Shown piece after piece: positions 27,808-35,568 of a stretch of 64,000 bases of DNA. The notes below the pieces were generated by a model. It did not search any database, was not told the DNA's origin, and saw nothing but the letters and a program-made list of their open reading frames with translations. Source of the DNA: Butyricicoccus sp. OM04-18BH (GTDB lineage: Bacteria > Bacillota > Clostridia > Oscillospirales > Butyricicoccaceae); NCBI RefSeq assembly GCF_003481705.1, contig NZ_QULN01000003.1, positions 248,001 through 312,000 of the forward strand, written 5' to 3'. How positions within the stretch are numbered: the stretch's first letter is position 1; each line of letters begins with the position of its first letter. The position numbers and the translations under genes are program-made.

Positions 27808-28431
27808 GTGCCGAACGACCTGCAGAGCGATCTTTCCCGTCTCGTTGCACGCATCGAGCGCGAGGACGCGCCGCTTGCCGCCGCCGACCCGTACCGGCCG
27901 TATTTTCACCTTGCGCCGCCGGTCGGCTGGATGGGCATGCCGGACGCGCCCTACGGCAATCCCGCGACCGTCGCGTGCGGCTGGCAGCACTGCCTGACTG
28001 TACCGTGCGAGCTGACACAGCGCGGCGGCAGACTGCGCCGCTATCCCGTAAAGGAGCTGGAGCAGCTGTGCGAAAAGCCGGTTTCTCCCGAAAACGCGCA
28101 TATTTTCGACATGGAACTGCGAATTTTTTATCCCGGAAGGCTTGTCATACGCGGAGCCGCTGTGGTAGAATGGAGCGATGACGAGGTCATCCTGTCGCTC
28201 GGCGGCGTGAGCGGTGCAGGCCGCACGGTACGCTATGCCCGGACGCAGGCGCAGACCATGCGCATCCTCGCGGATGCCTCGTCGCTCGAAATCTTTATCA
28301 ATCACGGCGAGACTGTGCTCACGACGCGCTATTATCCCGACCCGGCCGCGCGCGGCGTCGTTCTGGACGGCGGTACGGCACAGCTCTGGAGTATAAACAG
28401 AATGGAGATCACGGATGGCATTTCCCGGTAA
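27808..28431 (+). pseudogene. GH32 sucrose-6-phosphate hydrolase with the catalytic core deleted in frame
   Basis: A 207-residue open frame that joins the two ends of a glycoside hydrolase family 32 enzyme. Seen: YFHLAPPVGWM (residues 33-43), which in intact enzymes leads into the nucleophile motif WMNDPNG, is fused to GMPDAPYGNP...GWQHCLTVPCELT, which in intact enzymes lies some 270 residues later as GWMGMPDAPYGN. The shared GGCTGGATG at 27925-27933 marks the join. The nucleophile Asp, RDP and EC motifs are gone; the C-terminal beta-sandwich with ADASSLEIFINHGE remains. GTG start with a strong AAAGGAGGT. It overlaps the HAD gene by 17 bases. It cannot be a hydrolase as read. Confidence 0.85.
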
Positions 28432-29290
28432 TCAGTACAAGCTCCTGGCTCTCGACCTCGACGGCACGCTGCTGAACGAGAAAAACCAGGTCTCACCCCG
28501 AGATGCACAGGCAGTGCGCCGCGCTCAGGAGCGCGGCGTTCGAATCGTACTCTGCACAGGCAGAAATGTGCGCGAGGTGCGTGCGTTCAGCGACCAGCTG
28601 CTCGCGCCGCCCGACTGGCTCGTCACCTCGAGCGGTGCGGCCGTACAGCGGCCGCGGGATGCAGAGCCGCAGTTTTTCAGCGGTCTGAGCCTGACGCACT
28701 GCGAGGATATTCTTGCGCTCTGCGAGGAATTTGAGACCGACCCCTGCCTGTATACCACGCAGTCGCTGTACTACGGCGGCGCATTCCGTGCGCTTCTGCG
28801 CCATCTGGAGCAGGGCGGACAGATCGTCATGAACGAGGCGGACGAGGGCTATTTTTATCTGGACAGCCATGAAAAATGGCTGAAGGCGCTCGAAAACGAG
28901 GCGCTTCCGTTCACAAAGGCCGTCCTCTATCCCTCGCACGATATTTCCGATCTGCTGATCAGCCGCCTGAAACATATGGGCAGCTTTGAGATCGCGCCGT
29001 CCGTGATGTTTGGCGGCGAGCTGCACAATATCGAGATCAACCGCCGCGGCGTGAACAAGGGGCAGGGACTGCGCTGGCTCGCAAAGGAGCTCGGATGCAC
29101 GATGGAAAATCTGGCTGCGATCGGCGACAGCGACAACGATCTGACCATGCTGCGCGCGGCTGGACTGGGCATCGCGATGGCAAACAGCAGAAAAAACGTT
29201 CGTCTGACGGCAGATGTCGTGACCGGAAGCAACACGGAAAACGGCGTCGCACAGGCGATCGAGCGCTATATTCTGGAGGAAAAGCTATGA
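28415..29290 (+). CDS. HAD-superfamily hydrolase, Cof subfamily
   Basis: Predicted cytosolic sugar- or cofactor-phosphate phosphatase; 291 residues. Seen: motif I LALDLDGTLLN (nucleophile Asp), motif II CTGRN, a C2-type cap, motif III NKGQGLRWL with its Lys, and motif IV AIGDSDNDLTMLRAAG. It overlaps the GH32 remnant at the start and the kinase at the end (ATGA), so it sits in the middle of a three-gene operon. Substrate not readable. Confidence 0.9.
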   Translation: MAFPGNQYKLLALDLDGTLLNEKNQVSPRDAQAVRRAQERGVRIVLCTGRNVREVRAFSDQLLAPPDWLVTSSGAAVQRPRDAEPQFFSGLSLTHCEDILALCEEFETDPCLYTTQSLYYGGAFRALLRHLEQGGQIVMNEADEGYFYLDSHEKWLKALENEALPFTKAVLYPSHDISDLLISRLKHMGSFEIAPSVMFGGELHNIEINRRGVNKGQGLRWLAKELGCTMENLAAIGDSDNDLTMLRAAGLGIAMANSRKNVRLTADVVTGSNTENGVAQAIERYILEEKL

Positions 29291-30249
29291 AAAAAGCAGT
29301 TGCGATCGGTGAACTGCTCATCGACTTCGTGCCGCAGCAGAAGGGCTGCGCGCTCGACGAGGTGCAGCAGTTCGAGCGTGTGGCAGGCGGCGCGCCCGCC
29401 AATGTTGCAACGGCAGTCGCGCGGCTCGGCAGCGAGGCGAAAATGATCTCGCAGGTCGGTGAGGATGCCTTCGGCACACACATCCTCAAGGTTCTGCGCG
29501 CGGCAAATGTGGATATTTCCTCGGTTTTCCGCACGGATCGCGCCAATACGGCGCTTGCCTTCGTCTCGCTCGACGCGGCGGGCAACCGTGAGTTCTCCTT
29601 CTACCGCAATCCCTCGGCCGACCTGTTCCTTGACGAAAAACAGATCACGCCCGAAATGTTCGAAAACTGCGCGGTCCTGCACTTCTGCTCGGTCGATCTG
29701 GTCGATTATCCGGTGCGCGGCGCACACCGGCGCGCCATCGAGCTTGCAAAGCAGGCCGGAGCCTTCGTTTCCTTCGACCCGAACGTCCGCCTGCCGCTCT
29801 GGAGCAGTCCGGCGGACTGTCAGGCGGCGATACGGCAGTTCCTGCCCTGTGCGGATCTGGTCAAGCTGAGCGATGACGAGATCGAATTCGTCACCGGCTG
29901 CGCCGACGAACGGGCGGCAGCGGAAAAGCTGTTCGCCCTCGGCGTCCGCATGGTGGTCGTGACGCGCGGCGCGAACGGCTCGGCGGCGTATACGCCGTCC
30001 TGCCATGCGGAGGCCGCAGCGATCTCTGTGCCCGTCACGGACACGACCGGCGCCGGCGACTCGTTCATCGGCTCGTTCCTCTATCAGCTGACGCGCGACG
30101 GCGTTTCCGCAGACGAGCTTGCCTCGCTTTCCGAGCAGACGCTCGCAGAATACCTGCGCTTTTCCGCACGCTGCGCCTCGCTCACCGTTCAGCACAGGGG
30201 CGCTGTCATGCCGACGCAGGCGGACCTCTGCGCGGCCTGTCCCGGCTGA
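29287..30249 (+). CDS. Fructokinase-like PfkB-family carbohydrate kinase
   Basis: Phosphorylates fructose or a similar sugar with ATP; 320 residues. Seen: N-terminal GELLIDFVP, the sugar-binding signature GGAPANVATAVARLG, FDPNVRLPLW, KLSDDEIEFVTG, and the catalytic DTTGAGDSFIGSFL near 260. The ATG overlaps the HAD stop. The sequence is of the ScrK/fructokinase type, which fits a former sucrose operon with the upstream GH32 gene; that enzyme being broken, current substrate supply is uncertain. Confidence 0.88.
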   Translation: MKKAVAIGELLIDFVPQQKGCALDEVQQFERVAGGAPANVATAVARLGSEAKMISQVGEDAFGTHILKVLRAANVDISSVFRTDRANTALAFVSLDAAGNREFSFYRNPSADLFLDEKQITPEMFENCAVLHFCSVDLVDYPVRGAHRRAIELAKQAGAFVSFDPNVRLPLWSSPADCQAAIRQFLPCADLVKLSDDEIEFVTGCADERAAAEKLFALGVRMVVVTRGANGSAAYTPSCHAEAAAISVPVTDTTGAGDSFIGSFLYQLTRDGVSADELASLSEQTLAEYLRFSARCASLTVQHRGAVMPTQADLCAACPG

Positions 30250-30255
30250 ACGCCG

Positions 30256-30292
30256 CATCCCGTTCTGTATTTTTGCTGAACGGGATGTAATT
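30256..30292 (+). terminator. Terminator after the fructokinase gene
   Basis: A 10-bp perfect stem (30256-30265 with 30278-30287) is followed by TAATTTTATA, a moderately T-rich tail. Confidence 0.75.
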
Positions 30293-30314
30293 TTATACAT
30301 TTTTGTGTTTTTCC

Positions 30315-30343
30315 TTTACTTTTTCTCCCGTATCGGGTATACT
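30315..30343 (+). promoter_or_regulatory. Promoter of brnQ
   Basis: TTTACT (30315-30320) and TATACT (30338-30343) are 17 bases apart; predicted start near 30350, which rules out an in-frame ATG at 30346. Confidence 0.7.
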
Positions 30344-30399
30344 GTATGAACATTTTACCGGCAGCATCACCTGTTTCGCTGCCGCAGGAAAGGATCGCC

Positions 30400-31680
30400 A
30401 TGTCAAATAAACTTCGCGGCAAAAGCCTGCTTCTCGTGGGCTTTACCCTGTTTTCCATGTTTTTCGGGGCCGGAAACCTGATATTCCCGCCGTTTTTAGG
30501 CGCTGAGGCCGGACAGAATGCCTGGGCGGCCCTCGCCGGCTTCGCGGTCAGCGCGATCGGCCTGCCGATTGCCGGCGTCATCGCGGTCGCGCGCGCCGGA
30601 AGTCTGGGCGTACTCGCCTCGCGGGTGCATCCGCGCTTCGCGCTCGTGTTTACGATGCTGATCTACCTGTCCATCGGACCCTGCCTCGCGATCCCGCGCA
30701 CGGCGAGCACCTCGTTTCAGATGCTTGCGCCGTTCATCGGCAGCGAGGGCAGTCATCAGCTGCTCTATTCGGCGGTTTTCTTCGCCGCAGCGTTCGCAGT
30801 CGCGCTCCATCCCGAAAAGCTGACCGACCGTCTCGGGCGCGTGCTCTGCCCAACGCTCATCGTTCTCATCCTCGTGCTGTTCGGCAGCTGTCTCGTGCAT
30901 CCGGTCGCGCCGCATTATGCCTCCCCGGCGGCCGAATACCAGTCCCTGCCCGCGCTGAGCGGCATTCTGAACGGCTATCAGACGATGGACACACTCGCCG
31001 CACTCAACTTCGGCGCGGTCATCGCCCTCAATATCCGCACGCGCGGCATTGATGAGGAAGGTGAGGTCCGACGCGGCACGATCTCCGCCGGTCTGATCGC
31101 CGGGGCGCTGCTGCTCGCCGTTTATTCCATGCTCACCCATGCGGGCGCGCTGTCCGGCGCGGCCTTTCCCGGCGGCGCGACCGGCGCGGACACGCTGACC
31201 AGCCTCGCGCTCGGTCTGTTCGGCCGGGGCGGTCAGATGCTGCTCGCGGCGATCTTCGTGATTGCCTGCTTCAACACCTGCGTCGGCCTGATCTCGTCCG
31301 TCGGCCAGTATTTTCACGAGCTGATGCATCTCCCCTATCCTGCCGTTGCGGCCTTTTTCGCCGTGACGAGCATGCTCATCTCCAATCTCGGCCTTGCCGG
31401 CATCATCCGCCTGTCCACGCCGGTCCTGAACGCCGTTTATCCGATCGCCATCGTGCTCATCGCGCTCTCGTTCGCCCCCTTCGCCGCGAAAAAGTCCGCT
31501 GTCTGGCCGCTCACGATCGCCTGCACCGCGGTCCAGAGCGTGTGCGCCGCCCTGCCGCTCGGCCCGCTTTCCGCGCTCGCGAACGCGCTCCCGTTCTCCT
31601 CTCTCGGCTTCGGATGGCTGTTGCCTGCCGCCGCCGGTCTGTTGCTCGGACTTGTGCTCCCACAAGCAGAAAAAGCATAA
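30400..31680 (+). CDS. brnQ: BrnQ-type branched-chain amino acid:cation symporter
   Basis: Inner-membrane carrier importing Leu, Ile or Val with Na+ or H+; 426 residues with about 12 membrane segments. Seen: the family start LLLVGFTLFSMFFGAGNLIFPP, IGPCLAIPRTASTSF near 105, GYQTMDTLAALNFG near 205 and CFNTCVGLISSVGQYF near 290. The ATG at 30400 follows AGGAAAGG. It stands alone between promoter and terminator. Confidence 0.93.
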   Translation: MSNKLRGKSLLLVGFTLFSMFFGAGNLIFPPFLGAEAGQNAWAALAGFAVSAIGLPIAGVIAVARAGSLGVLASRVHPRFALVFTMLIYLSIGPCLAIPRTASTSFQMLAPFIGSEGSHQLLYSAVFFAAAFAVALHPEKLTDRLGRVLCPTLIVLILVLFGSCLVHPVAPHYASPAAEYQSLPALSGILNGYQTMDTLAALNFGAVIALNIRTRGIDEEGEVRRGTISAGLIAGALLLAVYSMLTHAGALSGAAFPGGATGADTLTSLALGLFGRGGQMLLAAIFVIACFNTCVGLISSVGQYFHELMHLPYPAVAAFFAVTSMLISNLGLAGIIRLSTPVLNAVYPIAIVLIALSFAPFAAKKSAVWPLTIACTAVQSVCAALPLGPLSALANALPFSSLGFGWLLPAAAGLLLGLVLPQAEKA

Positions 31681-31727
31681 AAAAAGACCTTCCGTCACGG
31701 TTTTGAACCGCTGCGGAAGGTCTTTTT
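31681..31727. terminator. Bidirectional terminator between brnQ and the YgjP-like gene
   Basis: A 14-bp stem (31681-31694 with 31714-31727) encloses a smaller CGGTT/AACCG hairpin and ends in five T; on the other strand it also ends in T-rich sequence. Confidence 0.9.
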
Positions 31728-31762
31728 CTGCTGTCAAAAACTGCGGCGTTTTTCGGCGCAGC

Positions 31763-32278
31763 CTATTTTCTCAGGAGTGCGCGCCGGCGCTTGTAATCCG
31801 GCATATACTGCCCGACGAGCGCCCAGAAATCCGGTCCGTGGTTTTTATGAACGATGTGCGCCAGCTCATGCACGACGACGTAATCGACCGCCTCCTCGGG
31901 GTACTCCATCAGCCGCCAGGAAAAGCACAGACTGTTTTTCCCGCTGCACGAGCCGAACCGCGTCCGCGCAGAGGTGATGCGGATGCCGGTCGGACGCAGC
32001 CCCATGATTGCGGAGTAGTGCCGCACCTTCGGCGGTATTTCGCGCACCGCACGTTCCGCCAGTGCACGCGCCCGCGCTTCATCCGGCTCGGGATGCGCCT
32101 CGGCAAGCGTGCGCTGATGCGCGAGAGCACGCGCGATCCAGTCCGCGTGCTCGAACACAAAGCGGTCGATCTCGCGCTTTGCAAGGCGCAGCGGCGCACG
32201 GACGATGACGCGGCATTCGCGCGTCACCTGCACGCTCAGCGTTTTCCGCCGCGAGCGGACGAGTTCATACTCCGTCAT
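31763..32278 (-). CDS. YgjP-type zinc metallopeptidase (DUF45/M48-like)
   Basis: Predicted soluble zinc metalloprotein of 171 residues. Seen: the zinc motif HELAH in VVVHELAHIVHKNHGPDFW near 137, preceded by RTRFGSCSGKNSLCFSWRL, the arrangement of the YgjP/SprT-like family, and an N-terminal beta-rich RRKTLSVQV. Its ATG overlaps the stop of the DMT gene by four bases, so it is translationally coupled as the second gene. Physiological substrate is unknown for the family. Confidence 0.88.
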   Translation of the reverse strand: MTEYELVRSRRKTLSVQVTRECRVIVRAPLRLAKREIDRFVFEHADWIARALAHQRTLAEAHPEPDEARARALAERAVREIPPKVRHYSAIMGLRPTGIRITSARTRFGSCSGKNSLCFSWRLMEYPEEAVDYVVVHELAHIVHKNHGPDFWALVGQYMPDYKRRRALLRK

Positions 32279-33147
32279 GCCTTCTCCCCTGCATCGAGAT
32301 GGCGGTTATAGCAGAACATCGCGACCGATACGCCGCAGATCACGATATAACCCAGCACGCTCAGCCCGTCCGGTATCTGGCCGAACATGAAAAAGCCGAG
32401 GATTGCGGAGAACAGCACCTGCGTATAATCAAATACCGAAATCTCCTTGGCCGGGGCGTGCAGATAGGCGAGCGTCACGCCGAACTGGCCGAGCGTTGCC
32501 GCCGCGCCCGCGCCCATCAGACACATGAACTGGGCGAACGTCATCGGGTGGAAGTCCGCAATAACGAACGGCAGCGCCGTGAGCGTGGAAAACGCAGAGA
32601 AAAAGAACACGATGCGCGCGCTTTTCTCCTTCCGCTTGCTCAGCGCGCGGACAAAGGTATACGCCGCACCGGCGCCCATGCCGCCGAGCAGACCGATGAC
32701 CGCCGGAAAGGCGTCCGCCGAGAAGCCGGGCTTGATGATGAGCATCGCGCCGCCGAACGCCGCGAGCACGGAGAGATACTGCCAGATATTCGCGCGTTCC
32801 TTGAGCAGGAAAAGCGAGAACAGGATCGCGAAAAACGGCGACATTTTGTTGAGGATGTTCGCGTCCGCGAGGACCAGATGGTCGATGGCGTAATAGTTGC
32901 AGAAGATACCGAGCGTGCCGCAGGTCGAGCGCAGGATGAGCAGAGGAAGGTTGCCCTTCTCCCACTTAAAGCCGCATTTTTCGCGTCTGAGCACGATCGC
33001 CGCGACCGTGACCGCGACCAGATTGCGGAACAGCGATTTCTGTGTGAACGGCAGATCGCCCGCGAGGCGCACGAACGCCGTCATGAGCGCGAAGCCGAAC
33101 GCCGAGAGCATGATATAGCCGATGGCCTTGCTCTTGTTGGAAAGCAT
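32275..33147 (-). CDS. DMT-superfamily (EamA) transporter
   Basis: Inner-membrane carrier of 290 residues with ten predicted helices forming two EamA repeats. Seen: repeat 1 with GYIMLSAFGFALMTAFVRLAG, the LNKMSPFFAILFSLFLLKE that ends it, and repeat 2 with FDYTQVLFSAILGFFMFGQ. The ATG at 33145-33147 follows GGGGAGGAG. It is first in an operon with the YgjP-like gene. Family members export amino acids or metabolites; the substrate is not readable. Confidence 0.88.
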   Translation of the reverse strand: MLSNKSKAIGYIMLSAFGFALMTAFVRLAGDLPFTQKSLFRNLVAVTVAAIVLRREKCGFKWEKGNLPLLILRSTCGTLGIFCNYYAIDHLVLADANILNKMSPFFAILFSLFLLKERANIWQYLSVLAAFGGAMLIIKPGFSADAFPAVIGLLGGMGAGAAYTFVRALSKRKEKSARIVFFFSAFSTLTALPFVIADFHPMTFAQFMCLMGAGAAATLGQFGVTLAYLHAPAKEISVFDYTQVLFSAILGFFMFGQIPDGLSVLGYIVICGVSVAMFCYNRHLDAGEKA

Positions 33148-33212
33148 AGCTTTCTCCTCCCCTTTTTTCTGCTGCGGCAGTTCGCCGCAGCATTTGCTTT
33201 TTGTTCTTTTTT

Positions 33213-33241
33213 ATTGTATCACGCTCAGCCTGCTGAGTAAA
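33213..33241 (-). promoter_or_regulatory. Promoter of the DMT-YgjP operon
   Basis: On the minus strand TTTACT (33236-33241) and TACAAT (33213-33218) are 17 bases apart. The leader holds a GCTGCGGC/GCCGCAGC hairpin (33171-33191). Confidence 0.7.
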
Positions 33242-33342
33242 GGCATTCTCCTCGGAGCGTGCCGGCGGCGGACTGCTGCACCGTGATGCGTGCGCGGGAA
33301 CGCATTTTTTACCTTCATTTTTTCTGTTTTTTCCTTTATTTA

Positions 33343-33356
33343 CGAAAGCGCTTACA
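33343..33356. promoter_or_regulatory. LacI/CcpA-type operator, distal copy
   Basis: CGAAAGCGCTTACA differs at one base from TGNAANCGNTTNCA. It lies 243 bp upstream of a second copy. The gene-free stretch 33148-33622 holds the DMT promoter, a hairpin with a T-run at 33286-33310, this site, the lacI promoter and the proximal operator. It could bind the LacI-type protein encoded next door or serve as a CcpA cre site. Confidence 0.6.
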
Positions 33357-33496
33357 TTGCATTTTCCGCAATACGTTGCGGAATCCATGTACGCCCGCCC
33401 GCTTTACGCGAACTTGATTTACGTTAATTATTTGTTAATACTGCACAAAACACCGGTGATAAAATGACGTTGTATGTAAAAAATGTCGTTTTCCTC

Positions 33497-33525
33497 TTGC
33501 AAACCGTGCGGCAAGGTACTATGCT
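33497..33525 (+). promoter_or_regulatory. Promoter of the lacI-ABC operon
   Basis: TTGCAA (33497-33502) and TATGCT (33520-33525) are 17 bases apart; predicted start near 33532, upstream of the proximal operator. Confidence 0.65.
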
Positions 33526-33585
33526 GAAGTCAAGCTGGAGGAAATGAAAATCCGAATCTTTTCCGGCTGGAATTTGTGAAAACAA

Positions 33586-33599
33586 TGTAAGCGTTTGCA
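33586..33599. promoter_or_regulatory. LacI/CcpA-type operator, proximal copy
   Basis: TGTAAGCGTTTGCA fits TGNAANCGNTTNCA at every fixed position. It lies downstream of the predicted transcription start and 24 bases before the lacI ATG, a roadblock position suited to autorepression. It also resembles a catabolite (cre) site. Confidence 0.75.
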
Positions 33600-33622
33600 T
33601 AGAATTGCAAGGGAGGCGAATT

Positions 33623-34615
33623 ATGGATACCCCAACGATATACGATGTTTCCCGTCTCTCCGGCGTTTCCACCGCGACCGTTTCCCGTACGTTCACCGCG
33701 CCCGACCGTGTCCGCGAGGAAACACGCCGCAAGGTCCTCGCCGCCGCCGAGGCGCTCGGCTATCAGCCCAGCGCGATCGCGCGGGCCATGGCGCGGCAGC
33801 AGACCGACAAGATCGCGTTCCTCATCTGCAAAAAGGACGCGACCATCCTCGACGAGTTCTATGCGAGCATCTGCGAAGGCGTGATGCGGCGCGCGAACAG
33901 CACCTCCTACCAGCTGCTCATCTCGACCGCCGCCGACTGGCAGCGAACCGGACAGAGCAAGCAGATCGAGGGCGTCATCCTCGCAGGCGACGCCGAGCCG
34001 TCCCTCATTTCGAGCTTTCAGCGGCAGGGCGTCGCAGTCGTGCTCGTCAATCACCGCGCGAGCGGCTTCGAGCTGCCGAGCGTGGTCGCGGACGAGCAGA
34101 ACGGCGCACGGCAGGTCATCGACCACCTCACCGCCTACGGCCATCGGCGCATCGCGCTCCTTGCCGGACGGTTTTCCTCTTACATCACAAGCGTCCGCTA
34201 CAACGCCTTCCTCACCGCCATGCAGGAGCACGGCATCTCGGTCGACGATTCGGGCATCGTGATGTGCGGCCGCGACGTTGAGAGCGCGACGCAGGCATCT
34301 GTCGAGCTGCTCCGCCGCCCCGAACGCCCGACCGCGGTATTCGCGTTCAATGATGTACTCGCTGCCGGCGTCATCAAGGCCGCGACCCGGCTCGGACTCC
34401 GCGTCCCCGATGATGTCGCTGTCGTCGGCTTCGACGATTCCTCCTCCTGCACGCTGCTCACGCCCGAGCTTTCCTCGGTGCACGTGGACTGCCGGAGGAT
34501 GGGCGAGATCTGTCTCGAACAGCTCACCGCCCTGCTGAGCGGCGACACCGAAGTGCCCCGGCTGACGGTCGTTCCCGTCTCGCTGCGCACGCGCGCTTCG
34601 TCCATAAGATTGTAA
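33623..34615 (+). CDS. LacI-family transcriptional regulator
   Basis: DNA-binding sugar-responsive regulator, 330 residues. Seen: N-terminal helix-turn-helix TIYDVSRLSGVSTATVSR (residues 5-22) with hinge GYQPSAIARAMA, then a periplasmic-binding-protein-like effector domain with FNDVLAAGVIKAA and VPDDVAVVGFDD. The ATG follows GGGAGG; a TTG six codons earlier overlaps that site. It is the first gene of the plus-strand ABC operon and probably controls it and itself through the two operators upstream. Effector unknown. Confidence 0.93.
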   Translation: MDTPTIYDVSRLSGVSTATVSRTFTAPDRVREETRRKVLAAAEALGYQPSAIARAMARQQTDKIAFLICKKDATILDEFYASICEGVMRRANSTSYQLLISTAADWQRTGQSKQIEGVILAGDAEPSLISSFQRQGVAVVLVNHRASGFELPSVVADEQNGARQVIDHLTAYGHRRIALLAGRFSSYITSVRYNAFLTAMQEHGISVDDSGIVMCGRDVESATQASVELLRRPERPTAVFAFNDVLAAGVIKAATRLGLRVPDDVAVVGFDDSSSCTLLTPELSSVHVDCRRMGEICLEQLTALLSGDTEVPRLTVVPVSLRTRASSIRL

Positions 34616-34658
34616 TGATGCAGGAGACGCTTTCCTGCTCGATAAAGGAGGAGATCAT

Positions 34659-35498
34659 GTGAAACGTAAAAAGAGGATCGGAACGGCTGCGAAGGCAGTC
34701 GGATGTGCAGTTCTGCTGATGATCTCGCTGTTCCCGATCTACTGGCTGCTCGCCATGGCGATCCGTCCGACCGACGAGATGAGAGGCCATATCGCTCTTA
34801 TCCCGCAGTCGCTCACCGGAATGCACTTTGCGCAGCTGTTCACCTCGGAAAACTTCGGTCAGGCGATCATGAACAGCCTTCAGACCACGTTCGGCTCGCT
34901 CATCATCTCGCTTCTCGCCGGCATCTGCGCGGCCTACGTCATCGCGCGCCGCCGCTTCCGCTTCGGCCTGAAAAAGCCGATGACCTACTGGGTCCTGCTC
35001 GTCCGCGTGCTTCCCCCGGTAGCCTTCACCATTCCGCTCTACATCATGTTCAACCGTCTGGGTGTCCTGAACACCAAGCTGCCCGTCATGCTCGCCTGCG
35101 TGCTCATCAACGTACCGCTCATCATCTGGTTCCTCATCAGCTTCTTCCAGGACCTGCCCGAGGAGATCGAGGAGAGCGCGAAGGTCGACGGCGCGACCGA
35201 GTGGCAGCTGTTCCGCAAGATCGTGCTCCCGCTCGTGGCGCCCGGCATCGCGGCGGTCTCCATGCTCAGCTTCATGTATGCCTGGAACGAATACACCTAC
35301 ACCGTTATCTTTACCCGCATCCCGGCCAACAACACCGTTCCCCTCGCGCTCGCCCTGCTCAACACCGAGGACAACCTCACGAACTTCGGTCTCGTCGCGG
35401 CAGGCGGCGTCATCTCGGTCATCCCGATCACCCTGTTTGTCATCTTTGCGCAGAACTACTTGATCTCCGGACTGTCAAGCGGCGCTGTCAAAGAATAA
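34659..35498 (+). CDS. CUT1 sugar ABC transporter permease (MalG-like)
   Basis: Inner-membrane subunit of an ABC sugar importer; 279 residues with six predicted helices. Seen: the N-terminal PIYWLLAMAIRPTDEM and the EAA loop EEIEESAKVDGATEWQLFRKI that contacts the ATPase. Start is a GTG at 34659 after AAGGAGGAG; the overlapping ATG is followed at once by a stop. Unusually, this second-type permease comes before the binding-protein gene rather than after the MalF-like permease. Confidence 0.92.
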   Translation: MKRKKRIGTAAKAVGCAVLLMISLFPIYWLLAMAIRPTDEMRGHIALIPQSLTGMHFAQLFTSENFGQAIMNSLQTTFGSLIISLLAGICAAYVIARRRFRFGLKKPMTYWVLLVRVLPPVAFTIPLYIMFNRLGVLNTKLPVMLACVLINVPLIIWFLISFFQDLPEEIEESAKVDGATEWQLFRKIVLPLVAPGIAAVSMLSFMYAWNEYTYTVIFTRIPANNTVPLALALLNTEDNLTNFGLVAAGGVISVIPITLFVIFAQNYLISGLSSGAVKE

Positions 35499-35568
35499 CA
35501 ATACCGCGGCTTTGCCGCACCGATCCACAAAGAGAGAGTTCCAGAGAGTTATGATTGGAGGAAAAATC

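Noticed and set aside
33544..33579. Eleven-codon open frame (MKIRIFSGWNL) in the lacI leader, considered as a leader peptide.
   Set aside because: The GGAGG lies only two bases before the ATG, the peptide has no regulatory codon run, and the lacI operator follows at once.
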